Positions 1 to 8,418 of a stretch of DNA of 64,000 bases are shown here, one piece after another (within the stretch, counting starts at the first letter, position 1; each line of letters opens with the position of its first letter). This DNA comes from Clostridia bacterium (GTDB lineage Bacteria; Bacillota; Clostridia; Oscillospirales; CAG-272). The stretch lies in assembly GCA_017453255.1 (NCBI GenBank), contig JAFTKN010000010.1, positions 214,458 to 278,457 of the forward strand, given 5' to 3'. The notes under the pieces are model-generated. The model had not been told where the DNA came from. It saw nothing but the letters and a program-made list of their open reading frames with translations, and searched no databases. The translations under genes were made by a program, and so were the position numbers.

Positions 1-1
1 T

Positions 2-703
2 GTTTGTAATGGTATAAAATTATTTGAAGAAGCGGTTAATTGTAAAGTTGAAATTCCATATATTGTTTTGAATAATAATAGTGAATTTTCTGATAATATA
101 ATTCTAAAACTCAAATCTTGCATCAAAAATCATACAAAAATAATTTGTGTAACAGAACAAGTATTTGAGAAGCTCAGTGATGAAAAATCACCTCAAGGAA
201 TAGTGGCTGTATGTAAATTTTTAAATAATATAACAACACGTTTTACATTTGTAGAAAATGAGAAAGTAATGATGCTGGAATCAGTAAGAGACCCTGGAAA
301 TGTTGGTACTATAATTCGAAATGCAGCAGCATTTGGTATAGATAGTCTTGTCATTTCTTCGGATTGCGCAGATGTATATTCTTCCAAGGTGGTTAGAGCT
401 GCCATGGGTGCAATTTTTAAAGTAAAAATTTGTATTGTTGATAATTTGAGTGAAGTTATATTGTACTTCAAAAGTAACAATAGGAGAGTAATGACAGCGG
501 CACTAACCAAAAAATCACGTATTCTTACTAAAAATTCGTTAACTCCAACTGACATAATAATTATTGGAAATGAGGGACACGGAGCAAGTAATGAAGTTAT
601 AAGCCTATGCGATGAAACAATTTTGATTCCAATGGCAGAAAATACTGAATCATTAAATGCGGCGATTGCGGCTGCGATTTTCATGTGGGAACTTAATAAA
701 TAA
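2..703 (+). CDS. TrmH/SpoU-family RNA 2'-O-methyltransferase (5' partial)
   Basis: Transfers a methyl group from SAM to a ribose 2'-OH in rRNA or tRNA. The frame is open to the left edge, so the gene begins upstream of the window; the TTG at 68 is internal and not the start. The visible N-terminal part looks like the end of the substrate-binding domain typical of the RlmB/TrmH group (EAVNCKVEIPYIVLN, then SPQGIVAVC). The SpoU domain follows with its three motifs: VRDPGNVGTIIRNAAAFG, then IIIGNEGHGAS, then the knot-forming IPMAENTESLNAAIAAAI near the C-terminus. The protein ends at 703 with no clear intrinsic terminator, and the next promoter starts at 731. The exact RNA target cannot be read from the sequence. 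The family call is firm and the substrate is unknown. Confidence 0.9.
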   Translation, partial: VCNGIKLFEEAVNCKVEIPYIVLNNNSEFSDNIILKLKSCIKNHTKIICVTEQVFEKLSDEKSPQGIVAVCKFLNNITTRFTFVENEKVMMLESVRDPGNVGTIIRNAAAFGIDSLVISSDCADVYSSKVVRAAMGAIFKVKICIVDNLSEVILYFKSNNRRVMTAALTKKSRILTKNSLTPTDIIIIGNEGHGASNEVISLCDETILIPMAENTESLNAAIAAAIFMWELNK

Positions 704-730
704 TATTATAATATATTTTTTATATTTTAA

Positions 731-762
731 TTGACAATATTAAAACAAAGTGGTATTATAAT
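731..762 (+). promoter_or_regulatory. Sigma-A-type promoter for dprA
   Basis: TTGACA at 731-736 is followed after 17 nt by TATTAT (754-759), which overlaps a TATAAT at 757-762. The dprA start lies about 28 nt downstream and is preceded by AGGAGAAAGG. Confidence 0.75.
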
Positions 763-789
763 ATAAAACTTATATTTAGGAGAAAGGTC

Positions 790-2049
790 ATGGACAAAAA
801 GCTTTTATGGGTATGGCTATCTATTCATTTTAAAGAGGGTACAAACCTTTATAAAAAACTATACGATGCTTTTGGGTCAATTGAAGCGATATATGATTCT
901 GACGATGCTGACATAAATTCGGTTCCATGGTTATTTTCGACGTTTAAAAAGAAATTACTAGATAAAAATTTAAATAATGCAAAAGCAATCATCGAATGGT
1001 GTGAAAAATACGATGTTGATATTATTACGCCTGACGATGAAAATTATCCTAAAGCATTATTAGAAATTGATGATTATCCTGCGGTTTTATATTGCTATGG
1101 TAAATTACCGGATTTTGAAAATAATCTTTGCATAACAGTTGTTGGAAAAAGGGATATGTCGGTTTATGGTAAAGAAAATGCCTTTAATTTGGGGTATGGA
1201 CTTACAAAAGGTGGTGCAGTTGTTATAAGTGGAATGGCAAAGGGAATAGACTGTACAGCACAAAAAGGTGCGCTCTTTGCTGGAGGAACAACTGTAGCAG
1301 TTTTAGGATGTGGAATAAACGTAGTGTATCCGAAAGAAAATTTTGAGTTAATGGTCAAAATAATGAGAGTAGGAGCTGTTATTACTGAATATCCTCCATA
1401 TTCCCCTCCTAATGCATATAATTTTCCTAAACGAAATCGTATTATGAGTGCACTTTCTAATGCTACTGTTGTTGTGGAAGCAGGCAAAAATAGTGGTTCA
1501 CTAATCACAGCCAATATGGCAAAAAGACAAAATAAATTAGTTTTTGCTTATCCATCGTCTGTAAACCACTTCTTTTCTGAAGGAAATAACGATTTAATAT
1601 TTGAAGATATTGCAAAGCTTGTAACTTCTCCTATTGATATTTTGGAACATTTTCTAGATAAATTTAGTCTTGATTTAAAAGCTTCGAAAGAAAAACCTGT
1701 TATCAAAAATGTTATTAGAGACAAAGAAGTTGATTTTTTACCTAAAGGCTTTTGGGCAAATGATCGTAAGCCTGGTAAAATAAGCAAACCTTCAAAAAAT
1801 AAAAAAGAAAAGAGAATAAAAGCAAAAGAAACAAACATTGAACCAGTTATAAATATTGATTTAACACAATTATCAAATGATGAAAAAATCGTATATACTG
1901 CATTTAAAGATGAGGAGAAGATATCTATGGATATATTAATCGATCTTTGCCCATCTTTAGACCTAGGAGCCTTGTCATCAACATTGATGACTTTAGAGCT
2001 TAAAGGTTTTATCTCATGCCTTCCAGGAGGCTTTTACATAAAAAAGTAA
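790..2049 (+). CDS. dprA: DNA-processing protein DprA (Smf)
   Basis: Loads RecA onto incoming single-stranded DNA during natural transformation. The protein has 419 residues. The Rossmann-like DprA core spans about residues 113-300: VVGKRDMSVYG (118-127), ISGMAKGIDCTAQKGAL, VLGCGINVVYP, then FPKRNRIMS and SGSLITANMA. The usual G-S-R of the first motif is G-K-R here, and the family VPG after the last strand is replaced by YPS. A basic, lysine-rich linker (about 305-350) joins it to a C-terminal winged-helix domain (about 355-419). SD AGGAGAAAGG precedes the ATG. It is first in the operon behind its own promoter and is followed 18 nt later by topA, the usual Firmicutes dprA-topA-trmFO order. 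Confidence 0.96.
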   Translation: MDKKLLWVWLSIHFKEGTNLYKKLYDAFGSIEAIYDSDDADINSVPWLFSTFKKKLLDKNLNNAKAIIEWCEKYDVDIITPDDENYPKALLEIDDYPAVLYCYGKLPDFENNLCITVVGKRDMSVYGKENAFNLGYGLTKGGAVVISGMAKGIDCTAQKGALFAGGTTVAVLGCGINVVYPKENFELMVKIMRVGAVITEYPPYSPPNAYNFPKRNRIMSALSNATVVVEAGKNSGSLITANMAKRQNKLVFAYPSSVNHFFSEGNNDLIFEDIAKLVTSPIDILEHFLDKFSLDLKASKEKPVIKNVIRDKEVDFLPKGFWANDRKPGKISKPSKNKKEKRIKAKETNIEPVINIDLTQLSNDEKIVYTAFKDEEKISMDILIDLCPSLDLGALSSTLMTLELKGFISCLPGGFYIKK

Positions 2050-2067
2050 TTTGAAAGGATTTTAACA

Positions 2068-4326
2068 ATGGCACACAACCTTGTAATACTTGAGTCACCG
2101 GGTAAAATCGGTGCCGTAAAGAACTACTTGGGTTCAAACTATAAAGTAATAGCTTCGGTAGGTCATGTAAGAGATCTACCAAAATCTACTCTTGGAATTG
2201 ATATTGATAATCATTTCGAGCCTCATTATATTAATATAAGAGGCAAAGGAGATTTAATAAAAAATTTAAAAAAAGAAGCGAAAAATGCTGATAAGATATT
2301 TTTTGCAACCGACCCTGATCGCGAGGGAGAAGCTATATCATGGCATTTATCTGAAATTTTAGGAGAGGATGCTAAAAAAGCAAAAAGAGTTACTTTTAAT
2401 GAAATTACGAAAAGTGCGATAAAAGAAGCAATTAAGCACCCACGCAATATTAATATGGATTTGGTTAATTCTCAGCAAGCACGCAGGATACTGGATCGAA
2501 TTGTTGGATATCAAATAAGTCCCTTTTTATGGAAAACCATTAAAAGTGGTTTGTCTGCTGGAAGAGTTCAATCTGTAGCGACGAAAATAATAGTTGAGCG
2601 TGAGGAAGAGATTAGATCATTTGTTCCTAACGAATATTGGACAATATCAGCAAAGTTAAAAACATCTAAAAACCGTAATTTTAATGCAAGCTTTTACGGA
2701 AAGAATGGAAAAAAATCTAAGATTTCAAATAAGGTACAAGCAGATAAAATTTTAGCTGATATTCAAAATGGTGAATATGTGGTTTCGTCTATTAAAACCA
2801 ATGTAAGAGCTAGGTCCCCACAGCCACCATTTATTACATCTACGCTTCAACAAGAAGCATCTAAGAAATATGGTTTTCAATCACAAAGAACCATGAAAAT
2901 AGCTCAGGAATTATATGAAGGAATAAATTTAGGTGCTGAATTTGGTGGTACACATGGATTAATTACTTATATGCGTACTGACTCATTAAGAATTTCAAAG
3001 GATGCGCAAGCAGTTGCTAAAGATTTTATAATTTCAAAGTATGGCGAAAATTTTTATCCGGAAACCACCCGACAATATAAAGTTAAATCTAATGCACAAG
3101 ATGCTCACGAGGCTATACGTCCATCTAAAATTGATTTGGAACCATCTATGATAAAAAAATATCTTACTGCAGATCAATATAAGTTATATAAGCTAATCTG
3201 GGAAAGATTTATAGCTAGCCAAATGTCCTCTACACTGATTGATACAGTTGTTGTTGATATTCAAAATAATGGTTACACATTCAAAGCGCATGGATATACC
3301 ATTTCATTCCAAGGATATTTGATAGTATTTGATGATACAACTGAAAATTATGATTCAGAAATTGAAGATCAATACAATTTTGAGAACAATTCAAAAATAC
3401 CAAATATGTCTGTAAACGAAGTTCTTATTAATAAATCTACTGAGGCTTCCCAACATTTTACTGAACCACCATTTAGATATGATGAGGCATCTTTAATCAA
3501 ATTCTTAGAAGAAAAGGGAATTGGTCGTCCTAGCACATACACACCTATAATTACTGTTATTATTTCTCGTGGTTATGTTATGAGAGAAGGCAAGTTTCTC
3601 GCTCCTACACCATTAGGTGAAGTAACGACAAAGGTAATGAGTGAGCATTTTCCTGATATTGTGGATTATGAATTTACTGCAACCATGGAAGAAAATCTTG
3701 ACATCATTGAAAATGGTAAGGTTAGCATAGAAAATGTCTTATCTGAGTTTTATGTTGGATTTGCTAAACAACTTGAGAAGGCAGGAGAACTTTTAAATAA
3801 AGGAGATGTTGAGGTTCCAGTTGAAGAAACCGATATCGTATGTGATCTTTGTGGCAGTAAGATGGTTATAAAAAATGGTAAATTCGGTAAGTTTGCAGCG
3901 TGCCCCAACTATCCAAAATGCAAGAATACAAAGACACTTACCAAGGATGGTAAGGAAGCAAATGCAAACTCAAGTGAAAAAACCGATATCGTTTGTGAAC
4001 TATGTGGAGCAAATATGTTAGTTAAACAAGGCAGATATGGTGATTTTTATGCTTGCTCGAATTATCCAGCCTGCAAGCATACCATGGCAAAGGATACGAA
4101 AACAGATTTAAAATGTCCTGATTGTGGGGCAAATATTGTAACAAAGTTTACTAAAGGAAAGAAACAATTTTATAGTTGCTCTAAATTTCCTACATGTAAA
4201 TTTTCAACATGGGATATACCAACCGATAAGAAATGTCCACAATGTTCAAATATGTTAATCAGACGCAAGACAAAAAATGCGTATTATTGTAGAAATGAAA
4301 AGTGTGGTTATAAAATAGAAGAATGA
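2068..4326 (+). CDS. topA: DNA topoisomerase I (type IA)
   Basis: Relaxes negative supercoils by single-strand passage. The 752-residue protein has an N-terminal Toprim domain (LVILESPGKIGAVKNYLG; acidic DPDREGEAISWHL near residue 80). The catalytic tyrosine is Y301 in GLITYMRTDS. The C-terminal third carries four C4 zinc-ribbon repeats, starting near residue 592 (CDLCGSKM), 642 (CELCGANM), 683 (CPDCGANI) and 723 (CPQCSNML), which bind DNA and RNA polymerase in the family. The Toprim motif reads ESPGK where most homologues have ESPAK. The stop codon overlaps the trmFO start by 4 nt. SD GAAAGGA sits 10-14 nt before the ATG. Confidence 0.97.
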   Translation: MAHNLVILESPGKIGAVKNYLGSNYKVIASVGHVRDLPKSTLGIDIDNHFEPHYINIRGKGDLIKNLKKEAKNADKIFFATDPDREGEAISWHLSEILGEDAKKAKRVTFNEITKSAIKEAIKHPRNINMDLVNSQQARRILDRIVGYQISPFLWKTIKSGLSAGRVQSVATKIIVEREEEIRSFVPNEYWTISAKLKTSKNRNFNASFYGKNGKKSKISNKVQADKILADIQNGEYVVSSIKTNVRARSPQPPFITSTLQQEASKKYGFQSQRTMKIAQELYEGINLGAEFGGTHGLITYMRTDSLRISKDAQAVAKDFIISKYGENFYPETTRQYKVKSNAQDAHEAIRPSKIDLEPSMIKKYLTADQYKLYKLIWERFIASQMSSTLIDTVVVDIQNNGYTFKAHGYTISFQGYLIVFDDTTENYDSEIEDQYNFENNSKIPNMSVNEVLINKSTEASQHFTEPPFRYDEASLIKFLEEKGIGRPSTYTPIITVIISRGYVMREGKFLAPTPLGEVTTKVMSEHFPDIVDYEFTATMEENLDIIENGKVSIENVLSEFYVGFAKQLEKAGELLNKGDVEVPVEETDIVCDLCGSKMVIKNGKFGKFAACPNYPKCKNTKTLTKDGKEANANSSEKTDIVCELCGANMLVKQGRYGDFYACSNYPACKHTMAKDTKTDLKCPDCGANIVTKFTKGKKQFYSCSKFPTCKFSTWDIPTDKKCPQCSNMLIRRKTKNAYYCRNEKCGYKIEE

Positions 4327-5663
4327 TAATGAATAATGATTACATTAATGTAATTGGTGCTGGATTAGCTGGTTGTGAAGCTGCATATCAAGCTGCGAAT
4401 AGAGGAGTTGAGGTTAGACTTTATGAAATGAAGCCTAAAAAATTTACTCCTGCCCATCATAGCAATAATTTTGCAGAGCTTGTTTGTTCAAACTCGTTGA
4501 GATCAGACGATTTGTCAAATGCTATTGGTGTGTTAAAAGCCGAGCTAAGAGCAATGAATTCTCTTGTTATGGAGGCAGCAGATAACACAAAGGTTCCTGC
4601 GGGATCAGCATTAGCTGTTGATAGAGAACTATTCTCTGAATATATTACTAAAAAAGTTAAAAATCATCCAAATATTACTGTTATCGAAAAAGAGATAACT
4701 ACTATTAATGCTGACGAAATAACTATTATTGCAACGGGACCATTAACATCTGATGTTTTTGCTGATTATATACAAAATGAGTTAAAACTTGATGGTCTTC
4801 ATTTCTATGATGCCGCTGCACCGATTGTTGATTTTGAAACAATTGATATGAATAAGGCATTTTTTGCGTCTCGTTACAATAAAGGTGATGCTGATTATAT
4901 TAACTGTCCAATGAACGAGAAACAATACAGATTGTTTTACAATGAATTGATTAATGCGCAAGAGGCTGAGCTTCATGAGTTTGATAAAAATGGGCAAAAA
5001 CTTACCGTATTTGAAGGTTGCATGCCTGTAGAGGTCATGGCTAAAAGAGGGTTTGAAACACTTTTATACGGACCTTTGAAGCCTGTGGGAATTGAAAATC
5101 CTGTATCTAAAGAGACTTATTATGCCGTTGTTCAACTTCGTAAAGAGAACGAACAGGGTACTATGTATAATTTAGTAGGTTTCCAGACACATTTGACATT
5201 TAGTGAACAAAAGCGAGTATTTTCAATGATTCCTGGACTTGAAAATGCAAGTTTTTTAAGATATGGTGTTATGCACAGGAATACATATCTTAATTCACCT
5301 AATTATTTAACGGAATTTTACTCGTTAAGAGATAATAGAAATATTTATTTTGCTGGTCAAATCACAGGAGTTGAAGGATATATTGAGTCCGTTTCTTCTG
5401 GATTTGTTGCTGGAATTAACGCTTCAAGAAGATTAAGACAGTTGGCTGAAATTGATTTTACTAGTGAAACCATAATTGGAGCTTTAGCTCATTATGTGAA
5501 TGATGGGGCGTATTCAGGAAACTTTCAACCGATGAATGCGAATTTTGGAATTGTTTCACCACTTAAACATAAGGTAAAAGGTGGAAAAAAGATTAGAAAT
5601 CAAGAATTAGCCAACAGATCACTCGAAAAAATAGATTTATTGAAAGGTGAAATACTGAGATGA
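4323..5663 (+). CDS. trmFO: Methylenetetrahydrofolate-tRNA-(uracil-54-C5)-methyltransferase TrmFO
   Basis: Flavin- and folate-dependent enzyme that makes ribothymidine 54 in the tRNA T-loop. The 446-residue protein opens with an FAD-binding GxGxxG (VIGAGLAGCEAAYQAANRG) and continues with the family blocks FAELVCSNSLRSD and VPAGSALAVDRE. The conserved C-terminal FAD half has GQITGVEGYIESVSSG. The start is uncertain between ATG 4323, which overlaps the topA stop as ATGA, and ATG 4329 two codons on. The 3' end overlaps plsX by 4 nt. Its position behind topA is the standard Firmicutes arrangement. Confidence 0.96.
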   Translation: MIMNNDYINVIGAGLAGCEAAYQAANRGVEVRLYEMKPKKFTPAHHSNNFAELVCSNSLRSDDLSNAIGVLKAELRAMNSLVMEAADNTKVPAGSALAVDRELFSEYITKKVKNHPNITVIEKEITTINADEITIIATGPLTSDVFADYIQNELKLDGLHFYDAAAPIVDFETIDMNKAFFASRYNKGDADYINCPMNEKQYRLFYNELINAQEAELHEFDKNGQKLTVFEGCMPVEVMAKRGFETLLYGPLKPVGIENPVSKETYYAVVQLRKENEQGTMYNLVGFQTHLTFSEQKRVFSMIPGLENASFLRYGVMHRNTYLNSPNYLTEFYSLRDNRNIYFAGQITGVEGYIESVSSGFVAGINASRRLRQLAEIDFTSETIIGALAHYVNDGAYSGNFQPMNANFGIVSPLKHKVKGGKKIRNQELANRSLEKIDLLKGEILR

Positions 5664-6652
5664 GAATAGCTATTGATGCAATGGGTGGAGATAATGCACC
5701 ATTTGAAATTGTTAAAGGTGTTGATATCGCGGCAAATGAGTTGAAAAATTTAGACGTATTACTTATTGGTGATAAGGCGAAAATTAAGGATTGTTATAAA
5801 CAATTAAATAAAGATATTCCAAGCAACATTACTATTCTTCATACGGATATTGAGGTTACAATGGAAGATGACCCAATGATTGTTATGAAGGAAAAGAATA
5901 ATAGCTCTATGGCTTTAGGCTTAAATGAGTTAAAACAAGGTAATGTTGATGCATTTGTTAGTGCTGGTAGTACCGGTGCATTGCATGTTGCATCTACGTT
6001 AATTGTGAGAAAAATTAAGGGTGTAAGAAGAAGTGCCATAGCTGCAATTTTACCTTTCGAAACTCCAGTTTTACTTCTTGATTCCGGTGCAAATCCTGTA
6101 GTTACTGAGGATATATTAAATCAGTGGGCAGTTGTTGGTTCGGCCTATGTAAATAAGATGTTTGGCGTTGAAAAACCACGAGTTGGGTTGCTAAACAACG
6201 GAACTGAGGAGCATAAGGGTACACCTGTCGCACAAGAAGCATATAAGCTATTAAAAGAAAACCCTGAAATTAATTTCGTAGGTAATATTGAATCCAAGGA
6301 AATTCCAAATTGTCCTTGCGACGTTTTAGTGACAGATGGTTTTACTGGAAATATTTCTCTTAAGTTAATTGAAGGTATGGCTAAATATATGGGTTCAAAA
6401 CTCAAAACGATGTACAAAGCAAACTGTTTAACAAAAATTGCTTATCTTTTAATGAAAAAACAAGTAAAAGATTTTAGAAAAAGCTTTGATACATCTGAAT
6501 ATGGTGGAGCACCATTATTAGGACTTAATAAACCTGTAATCAAAGCTCATGGTAGTTCAAAAGCTGCTGATATTCGTGGTGCTATTAAACAAGCCATACG
6601 TTATTCAGAATCAAATATTATTGAGAAGGTATCACAAGCATTACAAAAATAA
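5660..6652 (+). CDS. plsX: Phosphate acyltransferase PlsX
   Basis: Converts acyl-ACP and phosphate to acyl-phosphate, the first step of phosphatidic acid synthesis through PlsY. The 330-residue protein has the family start IAIDAMGGDNAP, then SAGSTGAL, a LLLDSGANPVV block and VTDGFTGNISLK. The start overlaps the trmFO stop (ATGA). Most Firmicutes place acpP directly after plsX. Here rnc follows after 18 nt and the only carrier protein gene in the window is at 29872. Confidence 0.97.
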   Translation: MRIAIDAMGGDNAPFEIVKGVDIAANELKNLDVLLIGDKAKIKDCYKQLNKDIPSNITILHTDIEVTMEDDPMIVMKEKNNSSMALGLNELKQGNVDAFVSAGSTGALHVASTLIVRKIKGVRRSAIAAILPFETPVLLLDSGANPVVTEDILNQWAVVGSAYVNKMFGVEKPRVGLLNNGTEEHKGTPVAQEAYKLLKENPEINFVGNIESKEIPNCPCDVLVTDGFTGNISLKLIEGMAKYMGSKLKTMYKANCLTKIAYLLMKKQVKDFRKSFDTSEYGGAPLLGLNKPVIKAHGSSKAADIRGAIKQAIRYSESNIIEKVSQALQK

Positions 6653-6670
6653 TTTAAGGAGGTACGAGGA

Positions 6671-7384
6671 ATGAAAGACTTTCCACTTAGTATTGAAGAA
6701 TTAGAGAAAGAAATTAAATATAAATTCAATAACAAGGAGATTCTTAAAAATTCCTTGACACATTCTTCTTATTCTAACGAGCAAAAGGCACATAAAACGC
6801 CATGTGAATCGAATGAACGGTTAGAATTTCTTGGTGATAGCGTACTTTCGATTATTGTAAGTGAATACTTATATAAAAAATTTTCTTGCAAGCCAGAGGG
6901 TGAGCTTACTAAATTAAGAGCTTCTGTCGTTTGCACCAGAACATTATCTAAGCTTGCATCAAATATTGGCTTAGGGAATTATCTTTACTTAGGAAAGGGC
7001 GAAGAAGAAACTGGTAGAACTAATCCTAAAATATTAGAAAATGCCTTCGAGTCTTTACTTGCTGCAATATTTTTGGATTCTGGAAATGATATTGAGATTG
7101 TTAGCGATTTTTTATTACCATTAATGATACCAGAGATCGAAATTGCTTCTCACGATGAGATTGGACAAGATTATAAAACCTTATTACAGCAATTTATCCA
7201 AGCATCATCGACAGATCGCATTTTATATATATGTGTGAATGAAACTGGTCCAGATCATGCTAAAATCTTTGAAGTGGAAGCAAGATTAAATTCAAACATC
7301 ATTGGTAAAGGTATTGGAAAAACAAAAAGAGAAGCTGAGCAGAATGCAGCAAAAGAGGCTCTTGTGTTATTTGACGTAAAATGA
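6671..7384 (+). CDS. rnc: Ribonuclease III
   Basis: Double-strand-specific endoribonuclease that processes rRNA precursors and structured mRNAs. The 237-residue protein has the N-terminal RNase III domain with signature NERLEFLGDSVL (about residues 47-58) and the second acidic cluster ENAFESLLAAIFLD. A C-terminal dsRNA-binding domain runs from about residue 163 to the end (DYKTLLQQFIQ ... GKGIGKTKREAEQNAAKEAL). SD AAGGAGG lies 9-10 nt before the ATG. The gene overlaps the next start by 4 nt. Confidence 0.97.
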   Translation: MKDFPLSIEELEKEIKYKFNNKEILKNSLTHSSYSNEQKAHKTPCESNERLEFLGDSVLSIIVSEYLYKKFSCKPEGELTKLRASVVCTRTLSKLASNIGLGNYLYLGKGEEETGRTNPKILENAFESLLAAIFLDSGNDIEIVSDFLLPLMIPEIEIASHDEIGQDYKTLLQQFIQASSTDRILYICVNETGPDHAKIFEVEARLNSNIIGKGIGKTKREAEQNAAKEALVLFDVK

Positions 7385-8418
7385 AGCATATAAATATTCC
7401 AATTTTTATTCCTCATTTAGGTTGCCCCAATCAATGTATTTTCTGTAACCAAAAAATTATTTCAGGGACGCAGGTCTTTTGTGAAGATGAGGTTGAAAGA
7501 AAAATTGATGAGGTTCTAGCATTCGTTAATAAGCAAGATGAGTGCGAAATTGCTTTTTTTGGTGGTTCTTTCACAGGAATTGATGTGAATTTAATGATTA
7601 GGCTGTTAGACAAGGCACAGGAATATGTGGATAAAAAGCTAGTTAAGTCGATTCGCATGTCAACTCGTCCTGACTATATTACCAAGGAAATAATTACAAT
7701 ACTTAAAAATTATACAATTAGTTATGTTGAACTCGGTATTCAAACTATGAATGATGAGGTTTTAAAATTATTAAAACGTGGTCATACAGTAGCCGATACA
7801 GTAAGAGCAACTGAGCTTTTAAATGAAGCTAAAATTAAATTTGTTGGTCAAATGATGGTGGGATTGCCAGGTTCTAATAATGAAGACGAGAAGCATTGTG
7901 CAGAGCAAATATGCAAATTAGGAGCAAAGGCTTCACGTATATATCCAACAATTGTTTTTAAAAACACCGAATTAGAGGAATTAATGCGCATAGGTCAATA
8001 TGCTCCACTTTCCTTGGAAGATGCTGTTGAACGGAGCGCTAATCTGTTAGAAATTTTTGAAAAAAACAATGTAAAATGTATTCGTATAGGATTATGTGAA
8101 AGTGATAATTTACATTCAATAGAAACATATGTAGCAGGTCCTAACAGTCCTTCGATTGGTGAGATGGTAAAAGGCAAATTGTTTTATAATATTATTTGTG
8201 AAAAATTAAAAAATAACACTATTAACACCAAAAAGTTATATATATATTGTCCAATCGGTAAAAGTTCACAGATAATTGGACATAAAAAAACAAATATAAT
8301 TTCATTAAAAAAATTGTTTCTTTTTGATGAAATTGTTGTATTGGAAAATAATAAATTAGAAAAATATGATATATTTTTAAGTGAAAAGGAGGAAAATCAT
8401 GCGTTTAAAATCTCTTGA
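7381..8418 (+). CDS. Elp3/MiaB-like radical SAM protein (rnc-smc linked)
   Basis: Radical SAM enzyme of unknown substrate. The N-terminus has a CX3CX2C cluster (GCPNQCIFC, residues about 14-22) that would bind the SAM-cleaving 4Fe-4S cluster, followed by EIAFFGGSFTGI and YVELGIQTMNDEVL. These blocks match the radical SAM half of Elp3-like proteins, but no GNAT acetyltransferase domain follows. A gene of this type between rnc and smc is common in Clostridia. The start overlaps rnc (ATGA). The last 20 nt overlap the true smc start at 8399 and contain the smc ribosome site. The family call is firm; the reaction is unknown. Confidence 0.85.
   Translation: MKHINIPIFIPHLGCPNQCIFCNQKIISGTQVFCEDEVERKIDEVLAFVNKQDECEIAFFGGSFTGIDVNLMIRLLDKAQEYVDKKLVKSIRMSTRPDYITKEIITILKNYTISYVELGIQTMNDEVLKLLKRGHTVADTVRATELLNEAKIKFVGQMMVGLPGSNNEDEKHCAEQICKLGAKASRIYPTIVFKNTELEELMRIGQYAPLSLEDAVERSANLLEIFEKNNVKCIRIGLCESDNLHSIETYVAGPNSPSIGEMVKGKLFYNIICEKLKNNTINTKKLYIYCPIGKSSQIIGHKKTNIISLKKLFLFDEIVVLENNKLEKYDIFLSEKEENHAFKIS

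Noticed and set aside
193-684. Long antisense ORF opposite the SpoU-type gene
   Set aside because: Its codons mirror a clear RNA methyltransferase frame; it has no ribosome site and no family pattern.
4323-5663. topA-trmFO as an unusual overlap
   Set aside because: ATGA-type overlaps of this kind occur throughout the window and are ordinary translational coupling.
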